Assembly (NCBI RefSeq): GCF_037975245.1 | Contig: NC_092567.1 | Coordinates: 4,224,214 to 4,288,213, forward strand | Reading direction: 5' to 3' | Length of the DNA: 64,000 nt | Source of the DNA: Apostichopus japonicus | Taxonomy: Eukaryota; Echinodermata; Holothuroidea; Aspidochirotida; Stichopodidae | Shown here: positions 24,590-35,889 of the stretch, in pieces | Position numbering within the stretch: the first letter of the stretch is position 1 | How the letters are laid out: the number at the start of each line of letters is the position of its first letter | The notes under the pieces: generated by a model | Seen by the model: the letters and a program-made list of their open reading frames with translations, nothing else | Database searches by the model: none | Told to the model about the DNA's origin: nothing | Position numbers and translations under genes: made by a program

Positions 24590-25650
24590 TTTATTAGTTT
24601 CAAATAAAAACCAGACCCGTCCTTTCATTATATCTATATAGGCCTGCTTGTACCCACAGACTTATGTCAGTGTCGTATACACTAATCTGGATAATAATTT
24701 AAGCAAGTGATCCTTCAAATCCCCTGAAGCTTTCTACATAAGCAACATAGTTAATTTATTATCAAGATTTAATACAATGGAAGAATACTATATTGGATAT
24801 ATCTAGGTTCTGTATTTTGTGTTGTGTTTGCTACAATCTGCTGGTAACAAACTGGACCGTAAAATGAAAGATTAGGACCTTGAAAACATAATTTTACTTT
24901 ATTTCAGCAATATCACACCAGGAAAGATGAGAGTAGTCAGAGATATTAAAGGTTTGGAAACAAACAAATAAAACATGACAATAAATTTGTGGGGCAAAAT
25001 ATTGTCTGAATCTGATTAAACGACAAATACCTCACTAGTATAAGTAGCAGTCATGTGGTTGTAACAACATACACAGATCTCTTAATTAGTTGCAGGGATA
25101 TCGAGTTATGTGTGAATATTATATGGATTGGTCAACGTTATAACCTATTACGTAACATGCAGCTTTATTTAATGTTATTAAAACGTTTACGCATTGACTA
25201 AATTCTCAACATTATTTGAGTTAAACACTAAGACAGTATAGAAATCAACTTAAAATAAGATTTTAGAGTCAAATTCGACATATATCTGTTTCTATTACTA
25301 ACTTCCAAATTTCCCACATCACCATCCTGTGCATTTGATTAATTCGCAAAGTACCATAGAAATGGTTTAATTTAATTTGATTAGTAATTACTTTAATCAA
25401 GACCAACATTTTAAAGTAATATATATGTAAGTGTTATAATGATGTATGGAAGACCCACGTCTCACACCAACAGAAACGACTAAAAACCTAAACATGACCA
25501 GTTAAAACCAGGGCGCTGCTACAGTATGATACATGGTCAGTTAAACGGACTGTTACGACTGTTGTTATGTGTTATGATGAACAGTTACACAGAAATTACA
25601 AGAACAGACCTGTTCAATATGATTTATAACATTCAACGGTTTCATCTCAG
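24590..25650 (+). repeat. Segmental duplication, unit 2
   Basis: Same order and orientation as 21695-23610, with a shorter centre and many small indels. A 78-codon frame at 25526-25762 arises inside it and is not shared by unit 1, so it is unlikely to be coding. Confidence 0.75.
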
Positions 25651-26116
25651 AATAAACGTGAAGTTCATTGGATGCAAATTCACAACCTCGAATATTAATA
25701 ACGGCATGTGTCAAAACGATTGTACAATATATAGCAAACCTGTCCAAAAGTCAATCTTTTAGGTATAACTACTGTATATGTTTGAAATATCAAACTGACA
25801 TGAAATTGTACATAATATAGAACTAATGAGATTCATTTAGACCATGTTCGCACGCAATATTCCATCCACTCTCTCCACCCCCCCCCCCCACCTCCCTCCT
25901 TGGATATAAGAGCGGGAAGATGTCTGAAAGTTCTTTCTTTTCATCGGAACTTCTAATATTACCAGCATCACGTAAACTTCACAGATAATGTATCACGATA
26001 TTAATTTATTTACACTTTTAAGGGACTGAAAACAGTGCTACGGCAACATAACGCAAACAAGCTGACCAGGCTTGCATTATGAGCATTAGCTGAATGAAAG
26101 GTGATCAAACTCCTAC

Positions 26117-26178
26117 CTGCCATTGACCGGTTTGTAGATTCAGACGACGATTCCCGTCACTGTCGGTATAACTCCAAA
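26117..26178 (-). CDS. Exon 3 of the LRR gene model (62 nt)
   Basis: On the minus strand the acceptor is GTTCTTCATCAG and the donor is GTAGGAG. Two bases complete the codon begun by exon 2 (G+TT gives V), then 20 codons read WSYTDSDGNRR...TGQWQ and end in phase 0. The other two frames contain stops. The segment has a polar, aromatic-rich look but no family that I recognise. Confidence 0.68.
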
Positions 26179-26449
26179 CTGATGAAGAACATTATAAAGA
26201 GATACATGTTAATGATAAGTGCATACTTAATCTTTGTTGATCTTGAATGAAATCATAAACATTATATTCAAGAGATTTATGTTGGCCCTCGATGATAACT
26301 TCATATTAGCTGAGTAATCAATCTAGTTGATTCCTTAATTTTGAACGTATTAGTTTGATATCATTATCATATCAGTAATATAGCTGATCAGTTTACAATC
26401 CTTATTATCTCAGTAAGATTATCGATCAGTTTACTATCATTATCATCTC

Positions 26450-26490
26450 GAATACGTCAGGAATACGTCAGGAATACGTCAGGAATACGT
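26450..26490 (+). repeat. 11-bp tandem repeat GAATACGTCAG, 3.7 copies
   Basis: Three exact copies of GAATACGTCAG plus GAATACGT. Just upstream (26386-26448) two copies of a 'GATCAGTTTAC...ATCATTATC' block add to the local simple structure. Confidence 0.9.
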
Positions 26491-27380
26491 TATGAGAGTG
26501 TCAGAAAATGAAGTCCAAATATCGACGGTTTAGAATATTCTAAATAATGCACAAACTGACTTTGACTTCGACTTCATCGTCTCCGAATCTCTCTCTAAGC
26601 TGTTATCACAGGATACGTTAGTAGCTATTATACACACATCTGTCAAAAATAGTAAAGCATTTAATTGATCGGGCAAACGTGTTGTTTACACTAACTACTT
26701 TTGAGATTGATCAATGATGACATCATCAACAGTGACGTCACTCCACCATTATCAATGAGATTCTCGATGTGTCCTTTAAGCACAGAACAATTAAAGAGCG
26801 TACAATGTGTACGAGTCTGAGAAATTATGTTGAGGGGTGGAGATAGAGAGGTTTGTATGTATTTACATTATTATTAAATAATTTAAATAATGAATGTAGG
26901 TAGAATCTTATTGTAGATGTGTTATTGTACAGAGAAATGAAACATTTGACTGCTCGTGATGTTTGTAAAGCTACCCGATTTCAAGATATTCAGCTTTATA
27001 TAACAACGCATTAGTGATGTCATCAAATACCATGAAAACTAATAATTTAAATATTGATGATAGAAAAAGACTAAATGTATTTGTAATTACCTAATTGAGT
27101 TAAATTACGGAGCTACAAGACTGGACAAATCATCTGTAACTAACTGCACGTCCATAGTTTCACTGTTATGATTCACTTACATTACATGCTCGTTTCCATT
27201 AAACTCAAGAAACACGTAAATATTTTGAATAACCATGATAATTCCTTTTTCATCAGAGACTACCATAGCCTGCAGCATAGCTGCATCCATGATAATTTGC
27301 ATGATCCAAGCGGAGGATGAAAAATTTCTCTTGAGCATTAGTTTTATTTAACGAGTAAAAACAGTCTACAGTAGGTCTGA

Positions 27381-27460
27381 GTCGGGTACCCGAATACCCG
27401 GGTACCCGACTTAACATTCGTGTACCCGAATCGAAAACACACAAAACGGGTACCCGTTTT
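27381..27460. repeat. Palindromic GGGTACCC cluster
   Basis: GTCGGGTACCCG (27381-27392) and CGGGTACCCGAC (27399-27410) form a 12-bp inverted repeat with a 6-base loop. AAAACGGGTACCCGTTTT (27443-27460) is an 18-bp perfect palindrome. Five GGTACCC motifs in 80 bases mark the end of some repeat, perhaps a foldback element, whose other boundary I cannot place. Confidence 0.6.
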
Positions 27461-27904
27461 CTGAGAGGGTGGTCGCGTAATTGCTACGCGATTGCTTTCA
27501 TGATTTCACGCTTTGATTAATCAAGACTCGCGAATACGGAAGATTAATTTATGAAATAACTTTCGTGTAGTGTAGATGGCTGTTTTAATTGCTTACTATT
27601 TCTAGTTTTAGCCATTCGTAATGGTTCTTTTTCCTGTGTGGATAAAATCACTCAACACAGAAAACGAAAACATTATACCGGTAAAAACTACTCAAAAGGG
27701 AAATCTTTAACCCATCGCAACAGCAGCTGTGTACGTACAATACTATAATACCTCTTCAAAACATAGCACATACCTTCCAAACAATTGCCGATTTCCAGGT
27801 AATTAAAAGTTGTTAACAAGGCTAAGCTTTGTATGTGTGTGTGTAAGAAACCGATGTGATTTTTCCCATTGAATTAATGTGGTATAGGCTAGCATGTGGT
27901 CCAA

Positions 27905-27971
27905 GATAGCAGAACTTTATTTTAATAACCAAGGAGATTTATTTAAACTATTGATTTTCTTTAAGCTATAT
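27905..27971 (-). mobile_element. Fragment of insertion family X
   Basis: 'AGAACTTTATTTTAATAACC AAGGAGATT'-type sequence here is nearly identical to 28530-28595, which is inside the X copy at 28331-28681. It directly abuts the start of the composite repeat at 27971. Confidence 0.6.
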
Positions 27972-29303
27972 TTTGCAATTTCCCAAGATCAGGCCCCGAA
28001 AAATCCCAAGGACACTGTACTGTATGTATATCTAGCAATATATAGCGATATCTAGCAATATCTAGCGATATTTATAGGGATGAAAATCCCAAGATCTTCA
28101 ATAAACCGAAGGCAGATAGAGAATCGAAGCCTTCAGTGTGTAATGAACTTGAAACTGTGCGTCTTTCGAAATGAAAAGAATGTGGGGCATTGCACAATAA
28201 ACATATAAAAGTTATTTATTTCAGTCTCCTTTAAATTATTCAAAATTTTAAAGCACACAGCAGATATCACATCATATCAGTGAGCATGAACAGAAAATGG
28301 CATTCCAGGATGAACAGCCTCCAATTGTTTATGTTTGTAGTCATATGAGCCCAATTTCATTGGGGGGGGGGGGCTGTTACGACTTGCCCGAAAAATATAA
28401 CTTCATTTTTTTGCGTTCAACATGTTAATTTACATATCATGTAGGCATGCATCGGTTATTACATCGCATGCCAATTACATGCAATCATTTGCCGTGTTAT
28501 TACCGAAATGGCGAATTTGTCGGGCAAGCTAAGAACTTTATATTAATAACCAAGGAGATTTATTTAAACTATTGATTTTCTTTAGCTACATCATTGCAAT
28601 TTATTTTCCTTTCAGTAGGTGCCCGAAAAAGTCTCAGCATATTGCCAACATTTTCACAAAAATATTTGCAGCCCCCCCCCCTCCAAGTTTAATAGTAGCC
28701 GTTATAAGAGGTTTTAATATTTGTAAACCAATTAATTTAATTACTTAGATTAACTGTCTGAATTTCGAAATTCCCTGACAAACATTCTTCATCATACTTC
28801 CCCCTACTCGTGCAATTTTGACCAGTCTGTTAGGGGTTGAAGAAGGTTCATCTATTATGGTTGTCCATAAGATGAAATTCTGTGCAACATTATGGGTATG
28901 TTTTGAAATGAATTTATTCACGAGAAATATTTTCAAACTCTGAACAAATAATGGGCTTACAACCTTGAAAAGTGGGGCTGACGGATATTGTGGGCCGTAA
29001 CGTAGAATCACCTTCAATATCAATGATTCACAGGAGATGCGATGAGGTCGAACATGATGTGTGACTGGTGACAGTCTTCAAATATGTTATGGATGAAAAC
29101 AAAAACTATTGAGAAATACTTGGTTCTCAGACAAAAGTGTACATCTGGTTGGTCATTTTCAAGCCCGAGAAGTGCCATTCCGGTGATCTGTGGGGGGTAT
29201 CAAAACCAGAAAATTTCTTGTACGCTGCGCTCCAACCGAAAGTGGCGCTCCGCTTGGATAGTAAGTCGCGCCCCCTGGTTAGAAAATCCTGGTTACGCGC
29301 CGG
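27971..29303 (+). mobile_element. hAT-like composite repeat, copy 2
   Basis: From 'TTTTGCAATTTCCCAAGATC' to a terminus ending GGTTACGCGCC, colinear with 55866-57661. The left third has imperfect ATCTAGCAAT/ATCTAGCGAT 10-bp repeats (about 28028-28075). A family X element occupies 28331-28681, and a short flanking stretch present in copies 1 and 3 is missing here. The terminus read inward is GGCGCGTAACCAGGATTTTC, like the start of copy 1. No coding sequence; the 82-92 codon frames inside are shared repeat sequence. Confidence 0.75.
28331..28681 (-). mobile_element. Insertion family X, second copy
   Basis: Inverted relative to 2247-2679. Shares 'TTTGTAGTCA...GAGCC', the G/C tract (G12 at 28362-28373), 'CTTGCCCGAAAAA', 'CTTTCAGTAGGTGCCCGAAAAA' and the terminal GCAGCCCCCCC run. 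It sits at the same site in the composite element as in copy 1 and lacks the far terminus. Confidence 0.65.
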
Positions 29304-30474
29304 ATAATAACTTCTACAATTTTTTTTTAGACGTCTGTAGACAAGATGGTTGACCATACAGTTGAAAACAATCAATACAAAAAAATAATGATCTTTTCTT
29401 GTATTTACGCGTTGACCGCAGGGACGTCGCTAAAGAGAGGGGGTGGGGTGTCTCACTACCCAACCTTGGTAAAAATGACGATAGTTGGAAACTGGGAGAA
29501 CGCTTGTCAGAATTTCCGACTGTCGCACTCTAAATCACCTAGGCCTATTCATATATTCCTGTGATTGTGAATGACCTAAAATTTGAAAACATTAGCTCAA
29601 AATTGTCCTTTAATCAGTCATATTTACCACGTTTTCCTTGCCACTTTGAGAAATTGTATCTCGCGATCCTTATACTCCACCATACAAAACTGCGTATGAA
29701 TTTGAATACATTAAATATAATGCCTAAAGAACTACCGTACAACGTTCGCCAGCTTCAATTCGGTTTATTTATGTACTAGTTTTGTTATTGGGTGGGTTGA
29801 CCCTGTTCGCTAGCTTCAAGTAAGTTTAGTATATATCAGAGACGAGAGGGGGGGGGGGCAGTGTCGAAAAAATGTTAAATACTGTTTGTGATTTGGCATG
29901 GCATTTTGTCAGCGCTCTTTTGATCTTGAATACTCGTCAGCTCCGTTAATTCGATTATAATCGTAGTAATATTTAGGCCTACTGATTCAGCTACTTAGTT
30001 TGGCAGATGCAATTAGCTAAATTTAGCCAGTAGTCGACTACCTATTACCAGCCTACAGTTGGCCACTGCGTAATAAAATACATATAGCCTAAATAACCGC
30101 ACTCGGTGGAGAGTCACGAACCGTATGCACAACGACGACGACAACGTGCGTTCTCATCCTTTCTATGATTCGTCATAAGTTTTCGCACGAACAGCATGTT
30201 TTAAAGCTAAGCTAGCAATCGTACGTGATACGCGTTTCCTATAAATAATTATTACACTGCTAAATACGAGAGTTTATATTCTCAATCAGTTATGTTCGTT
30301 AAATGTATTAAAGTCCAGACATTGGACAATAGACAAGAATCATCCTACTAGAAAATTGTAAAAGAGCAATATGTTTGTTTTTCTGAAAGAATAATTCAAG
30401 CCGGAAACAAAATCTGCTGATAATATGATATCATATGATCATGATGAAATTGGCATAACATTGCTCCAGATCGC
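29304..30474 (-). other. Intron sequence with a second CAGGGACGT motif
   Basis: GCAGGGACGTCGCTAAAGAG at 29420-29439 resembles the CAGGnnCGTAGC terminus found on several repeats here. There is a G11 run at 29848-29858. No exon supported. Confidence 0.4.
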
Positions 30475-30556
30475 ATCACACCCCCTCCCCTTAGACCCCT
30501 CCCCATATCAATCGCAAAATGTGCTTCCCCTTGCAAATTCCTGGCTACGTCGCTGG
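30475..30556 (-). mobile_element. Terminal fragment of a CAGCGACGTAGCC-ended repeat
   Basis: Ends GGCTACGTCGCTG; inward this is CAGCGACGTAGCCAGGAATTTGC followed by a C/T-rich tract. It lies six bases from the CACTA-like terminus at 30563. The partner terminus is not in view. Confidence 0.45.
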
Positions 30557-30576
30557 TATATACACTCTAAGAAAAT

Positions 30577-31075
30577 ATGGTTCCACATAGAACCAAAACT
30601 GGTTCTTAGACTTGTCCCGTATGCAGAACCTTCAATGGTTCTTAACGAGAACCCTTTTCATGATGGTTCTAATAAGAACCCTACGAAATGGTTCTCGAAA
30701 GAACCATAAAAGGTTCTTTCATTTTGTCCTGTATGCTGAACCCCTAAGGTTCTATCAAGAACTTTTATGACTAAGGTTCTTTTGAGAACCCCTTTGAATG
30801 GTTCTCGAAAGAACCATAAAAGGTTCTTTCATTTTGTCCCGTATGCAGAACCCCTAAGGTTCTATCAAGAACTTTAATGACTAAGGTTCTTTTGAGAACC
30901 CCTTTGAAATGGTTCTCACCAGAACCATAAAAGGTTCTTTCAATTTGTAGCTGTGTGCAGAACCCTTAAGGTTCTACCGAGAACCTTTTCAAATATGGTT
31001 CCCAGGGAACCCCTTTGAAATGGTTCTCAAAAGTTCTTTGGAAGGTTCTTACTTTTTACTGTTCACAGAAGCCAT
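30577..31075. repeat. Left subterminal repeat array (GGTTCT/AGAACC), about 110-bp period
   Basis: Units beginning TGGTTCTCGAAAGAACCATAA start near 30689, 30799 and 30910, with a decayed fourth near 31019. Each unit contains several GGTTCT and AGAACC motifs in both orientations, so it is a dense field of short palindromes. The right end (39637-39806) has the same motif without the clear period. Confidence 0.85.
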
Positions 31076-31969
31076 GTAGACCAGAAAATAGTATTAAGTT
31101 GCAGCTATTGTGAGATGTGTACAATTTTTGCTTAAAAATAATGTCAGAAGTCTGATGATGTTCTGTCAACTTGCAAATAACTTTATTCACTTTAAAATTC
31201 AGCAAACCACGAAACATACAAATCTTGTCAATTATCTATTGCATGAAATATCAATTAGATTCAAAATGCTGAAATACAATAAAAAGACATTACCTTTCGT
31301 CATATCACAACAACTTTGTGATTTACATCCAAAAATTGTAGAATGAGCTGATATACAATGTGGAATTATTCAATCACTTAACAGTTCTCTGAGGAATGCA
31401 ATGTTGGGATTATGCCAAATGCTGTATGCTTTGTACATGCACAATCATGAAATACAAACTAAAGAATAACTCAATAACAGCTGCACCACACCACAAAATA
31501 TTCAAACATGCAAGTGCATGTAAGTGAAATTAATCAGGTGAAACAATGTGTTCTCAAAGACTTCTCCTACATTTACTATAAGCTGTGTAGTGGTCATTTA
31601 CTCATCCCTGCTAATTCGACTAGTATACTGCGATTCAGTGTGATATTACAATCCCACCTACAATTTTTGTGAACCAACACTGAAAGCTTTGATGTATGTT
31701 GTTCTGGCTTATCTTGTAGCAGTTACCTTATACCTCAATGGAATGTACATATTTCCAGCACTCCTATATGGTATCCAGAGCATGATAATCATTCTCTTCA
31801 CCTGGTGAAAAGGTTAACCACTCAGTGGTTCTTCTGACTTTATAGGCAATGTAATGTTCTACAAATGCTTCTGGCATCATTACGCAGCTGCAAATAAGCC
31901 ACATATTACAAGAATATAAGATATACTTGACTTCAACAAATAAATGGGATTTCTTCTTCATGAAGCAAC
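31076..31969. other. Interior of the CACTA-like element, nothing recognised
   Basis: AT-rich sequence between the subterminal array and the zinc-finger segment. The 78-codon plus-strand frame at 31110-31346 has no recognisable content. Confidence 0.35.
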
Positions 31970-32183
31970 TAAACCACAAAGCAATCATTATGCTCCTCAG
32001 CTTCAGGTTCTTGTGAATGCCGAGCATTGTGGCAACGACGGATATGTTTTCTGTAAGATCCCATTTTGCGATATTGGGTTGATGTGCATGAGCTATTTCG
32101 AGGTGTCGACAAAGCTTCTGCAGTGAGAAAAAATGCCTTTGACGAGTACCCCTGCAAAAGTCACAGTCATATGGAATATGCAT
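31970..32183 (-). pseudogene. C2H2 zinc-finger segment, frameshifted
   Basis: One minus-strand frame begins MHIPYDCDFCRG and continues to SLQKLCRHLEIAHAHQ, giving C-x2-C ... H-x4-H, a C2H2 finger. A second frame over the following bases reads MGSYRKHIRRCHNARH, resembling the back half (H-x4-H) of the next finger. The two cannot be read in one frame, so an indel or a missed splice separates them. It lies downstream of the decayed gene's stop codon, so it is either a second gene of the transposon or a rearranged copy. Zinc-finger ORFs are common passengers in animal DNA transposons. Confidence 0.5.
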
Positions 32184-32202
32184 TGTGCTGTGGAAATTTG
32201 AT

Positions 32203-32487
32203 TCATATCAATGCAGAAAGCAGTCGCAGTATTGGAGTTGGTATTTTTGGCCCCTCATCTTCTTTCTTGATACTCATCATGTAACGTTGTAGGAATCCCA
32301 GAGTGTTAGCCGCCTCTGGGGCGTAGTCGATCTCATGCGCATAGTACACGGCCATCAAGAGTACCACTCCATACCAGATGCTGGAAATCCCTTGACAGAC
32401 TTGTCATCCTCCGGCCCATACAGAGATGGCATCAGGTTTGATGGTACTACACTGTAGCACTAAAACTGGTGTTGGTGACACTATCTC
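32203..32487 (-). pseudogene. Transposon-borne gene, last exon with a nonsense codon
   Basis: Minus-strand acceptor CATTTCCTTTTTCAG, then 95 codons in one frame ending in a TGA at 32203-32205. They start EIVSPTPVLVLQCS and end IPTPILRLLSALI, with 'LLMAVYYAHEIDYAPEAANT' and 'LGFLQRYMMSI' between. An extra in-frame TGA at 32404-32406 lies after VWAGG. Protein-like sequence on both sides of it, in the same frame, indicates a point nonsense mutation rather than a natural end. It resembles, from memory, C-terminal segments of multi-copy uncharacterised zinc-finger/SAM-type proteins in fish and urchins; that link needs a search. Confidence 0.6.
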
Positions 32488-33677
32488 CTGAAAAAGGAAA
32501 TGATAGATAACAATTAGAGTACATTGACATATGGTTGACCACAAAAATTCCATTGTTAACTCTGGGACTGACTGATGTGTCCGAGTTATGGTGGTACTAT
32601 TTTTTTTCAATAGCTGCAGGCAATTTTGTGCCAAACATATGTGAACATTTTGCAGGTATCGGCACTCGGCAGAGTTAGTAAAAAAAACAATATACAAGTG
32701 AAAACCAAGCGGCTGATTCACATCTAAAGGCAGGACTGTTTGGGATTTTGAACGCAACTGCACGGTTAAAGTGAATATTGACACTGTCAATCCGTGTCAA
32801 TGTGTATTTTCTAATGGTAGTGATTACATTTCCCCATATACTGTGTTTTTTCCCTTTTCTGTTCAAATTCCAGTGTCTACACTGTATGTATTACAAGGGT
32901 AGAGCACATTGTTAGTAACGGCGGCCTCCGTGTGAGAAGTCAGACCATAGATCGGGGTCCAGACCTCTGAAGGGGGGGGGGGGTTTCACTTCGCATACCC
33001 GATCACAGGATACTCCCTGACCTGACTGCCGGGCTGTTGGGTGCTCAGTGATTGCACTCTTCTGCTATCTCTAGAACACAAGGAGTCTGACTATGGGTGT
33101 TCCAGGAATACATTCGCTACCAGCTCCCAGAGCGGGTACTCAAGCTATACTGTATAATCATTGATCATTGTCAGGTCCTTTAGTTGGCTGGCGGCAAGCC
33201 TCACAATGCCAGATGCAGCCCTCCATGGCATCCTGAAGATACGAGCCTTATACTTACAATAGACAATCTTTGATCACTCCTGAAGAACTGAGAGTTCCAA
33301 AATGACATAATCAATTGAATACAGGCACACCTTAAATGTTAAACAGCAGCAACAACCTATCTGCTCCTGGACAAATGGTCATTTTCACAGTAAATGGTGT
33401 AACTTTGCATTTTAAGACCTTTTGTCAGTAGTGGCCTCATGAAGCGACACAATTCAAGGACACTTTGCCACATGATAGCTTGTCAGGACATTCACAACTA
33501 TTTTCATACTTTATGATGTAGTTTAAGCTTCTTAAGTAGTTTTCCCCGATAATTAAGATATTTATGTACATGATTCTGGTGGAAATGTTCATGACAAATC
33601 ATGTTGAAACTTTGGTGTCAGAGTGCGTCAATTTACACCCTTTACTGTGAAAATGACCATATACAAGAGGAACTTAC

Positions 33678-33773
33678 CTTCTTGTCCGAAACATACAAGA
33701 ACCCAGGCTTCTCGTCGAAGATGTACGGTAGAGCCATCAGAGCGACAGAATACTCCAGGTCTGCCAATAAAAC
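33678..33773 (-). pseudogene. Transposon-borne gene, penultimate exon (96 nt)
   Basis: Minus-strand acceptor CCAATCTTAG and donor GTAAGTTCC flank 32 codons with no stop, including LADLEYSVALMALPYIFDE and ending VSDKK. It is phase 0 on both sides, so it joins the exon at 32203-32487 in frame. An alternative acceptor 13 bases in would give a different open frame with less protein-like content. The exon itself looks intact; it is called a pseudogene because neighbouring exons carry stops. Confidence 0.6.
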
Positions 33774-33916
33774 CTAAGATTGGAAAATAAAGTTCTGTAT
33801 CACTACATTTTCAAGTATTACAAGGCAGCAGTCATAATCAGACAATGAGCAATGTTGTGAGAGGTTACTACCACCATGGTACAATGTATGTATGTGTCTT
33901 TGCATTGCGGTAACTG

Positions 33917-34144
33917 ATGGAGAAATACAGAGAAGGCCAACGACAGCTGCAGCGTATCTTCATAGATCTGGAGAGAGTGCCCCAAAGCGAAGTATTGAAA
34001 TACCCAAAAGAGAAAGAAGTACATCCGGCTGATAAAGGATCTGTACGAGGGCAACCTGACCCAGGAGAATGCACTGCGAGAACCATAGATGCATCTGCCG
34101 TCACTGTCGGAGTCCACCGAGGCTCAACGTTAAAGACCGCATAA
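33917..34144 (+). pseudogene. RTE-like reverse transcriptase fragment
   Basis: The plus strand reads MEKYREGQRQLQRIFIDLER, then VPQSEVLKY, and ends VTVGVHRGSTL. This follows the RTE-type palm pattern in which a 'YREGQ' block leads to a DLEKA catalytic region and later to a 'VGVHQGS' block. The middle is frameshifted: 'RLIKDLYEGNLTQ' is found in another frame at about 34027-34065. At least two indels and missing residues show long inactivity. It lies inside the CACTA-like element on the strand opposite its gene, so it was inserted or captured there. Confidence 0.72.
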
Positions 34145-35600
34145 CATGGCCATTCCATTATGTGTGCAAACAGAGTAGCTTTTTCCCTTTCCAACGGTAC
34201 CATTTTTAAGAAAATGGGAGGTAACGTTGTTGAGAAAATTGATTTCAAACTGTGAATATCCCAGAGATGTCATTCCCAAAATAGTGCCAAATATTCATAA
34301 TTATGAAGCTATGACGTCACCGAATGAACCAAATGAACACCAAATCTATACCCCCCTGTGCTATTCCAATGGGGAAATGAATCAGTATCATTCGTCACTG
34401 AAATCATGAGATAGGGCGCATGAAGTCAAGATTCTCTATGAACCCTGTCCCTAATAACCATATTCTGTTGTCGGTACTTCCAACTGCTGTGAAACCCACG
34501 ATGAAGAGAAACAACATTATACTTGTGGTTTTATCGGCTACACTTTTTATTTCTGGCTAGTAACTGGGATTTCCATGTTAAAGATCCTTGCTGACTTTGC
34601 TCTGGACCGGCAAAAAACGAAGTTGCTTGTATGTGAATTTCACCCACCCCATTTTGAATCCTCATGAGCCAAGGATTCTAAACAACCCAATCATCACCAC
34701 TCTCTGTCCCATTTGCCTGAGATAATTTATCATAACTCGGACTGGAAGTTTATTTGTCAGCCCGACAAATAGCCTTTGAACAGTGATTTATGGAATTACA
34801 TGAGCAGTTAGCACCAATATCCCCACCTTGGAGTAACATTGTAATTGACATTGTAATTAACATTGTAATTGACGGGTTAATTGGGGTCAACTCATAGCAT
34901 GCAAAATCGATCAGTTCAACATACAGAGAGCAGGCAGCAGTTCCTCTTAACTTTTTCCTCAACAACGACAGGGTTGTCGTTCGTGATTTGCACACACACA
35001 CTGTACATATGGAGTACTATGCCTATGTAGTATGTACTGTACAGTCAGTGTACAGTACGACAGTATGATATACGTAGGCATACTGTCAGTGTCAAATGCT
35101 GGTCGACTGCAGCTTAGCTTCTTTCTAATTGCTTGTTGAATAGCAGATATCCAGTGTCTCAGAACCAACAAGTACAGACACCTTTTCATCCCTTATGCAA
35201 TAACAGACCACCAGTACCGCCAAAAAGTAACTAGACAAATTTGAATGCAAAGAGGGCAATGATTGCACTGTGAGTACACTCTCCCTGCAATCCCAATTTC
35301 CTAACAATATTCCCCTTTCGATCAAAATTGTTCAGCTGCTCCTACACCCCAGTAAAGTTGCTCTGCTCACACCTTATGCTCATTTGTTCACCTAATTTCC
35401 CGCTCTCTGTCTACAATAGAACAGAGTACATGGGAGTTTGATTGCAATTGTCTAGTTACTTTCAGGCAGTACGGTTTTTTGGACCAGTTTCTACCTAAAT
35501 ATCTTTATGGGTTCTCGCTTACCCTCCTGTAACTCCCGCCCATCATTTTCCACTCTGATCGACTTACTAGTAATTGTAAGGTAAAATTATGTGATAACAT
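34145..35600. other. Interior of the CACTA-like element, no exon supported
   Basis: Missing exons of the decayed minus-strand gene may lie here, since the exons at 35637-35773 and 33678-33773 do not join in phase with the donors I can see. 'CATTGTAATTGACATTGTAATTAACATTGTAATTGAC' style triple repeat at about 34840-34875 is the only local structure. Confidence 0.35.
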
Positions 35601-35602
35601 AC

Positions 35603-35773
35603 ACTTCTTGTCCTCTTCAAGAAGGACTTCCTCCTCCTACCGGTAGGCACGCATCAGCTCTTTTGCTTTGGTCTTCTTGGAACCGTTCTGGATTATCTTT
35701 GGTGCATATTTTTCTAAAGCAGTCTTCATTTCAACAACAACGTTCCTCCCTGTCAGCATTTCCAACTCATTGC
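35603..35773 (-). pseudogene. Transposon-borne gene, upstream exon with a nonsense codon
   Basis: After the minus-strand acceptor CTTCATATACAG the frame gives LCNELEMLTGRN, then MKTALEKYAPKIIQNGSKK and KAKELMRAYR, a helical, lysine-rich segment. A TAG at 35637-35639 follows, after which the same frame continues as EEEVLLEEDKK. Either the exon ends at the donor CCG/GTAGGAGG just before the TAG, or the TAG is a mutation. The acidic, coiled-coil-like continuation favours mutation. The left limit is uncertain. Confidence 0.45.
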
Positions 35774-35889
35774 AAAGCTGTATATGAAGATAAAAGTGAA
35801 ATATATACCAAAATTAGACATGATTTGTTGAAAAGGCAGCCCATTGGACTCCCTCCAAGCCACACTGAAAAGGAATATCCACCTGACTG

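Larger units (their letters stand above)
20421..26116 (-). other. Intron (about 5.7 kb) between exons 3 and 4
   Basis: Contains the segmental duplication at 21695-23610 / 24590-25650, the TGACGTCA duplicate at 20697-20730, poly(C) runs at 20873-20883, 21443-21455, 22350-22363 and 25878-25889, and no further supported exon. Confidence 0.55.

Noticed and set aside
28745-29375. Frames of 82-92 codons near 29 kb as genes
   Set aside because: The same sequences recur in copies 1 and 3 of the hAT-like composite repeat with different stops.
33868-34248. Minus-strand frames of 99 and 126 codons
   Set aside because: They are antisense shadows of the plus-strand RTE reverse transcriptase fragment.
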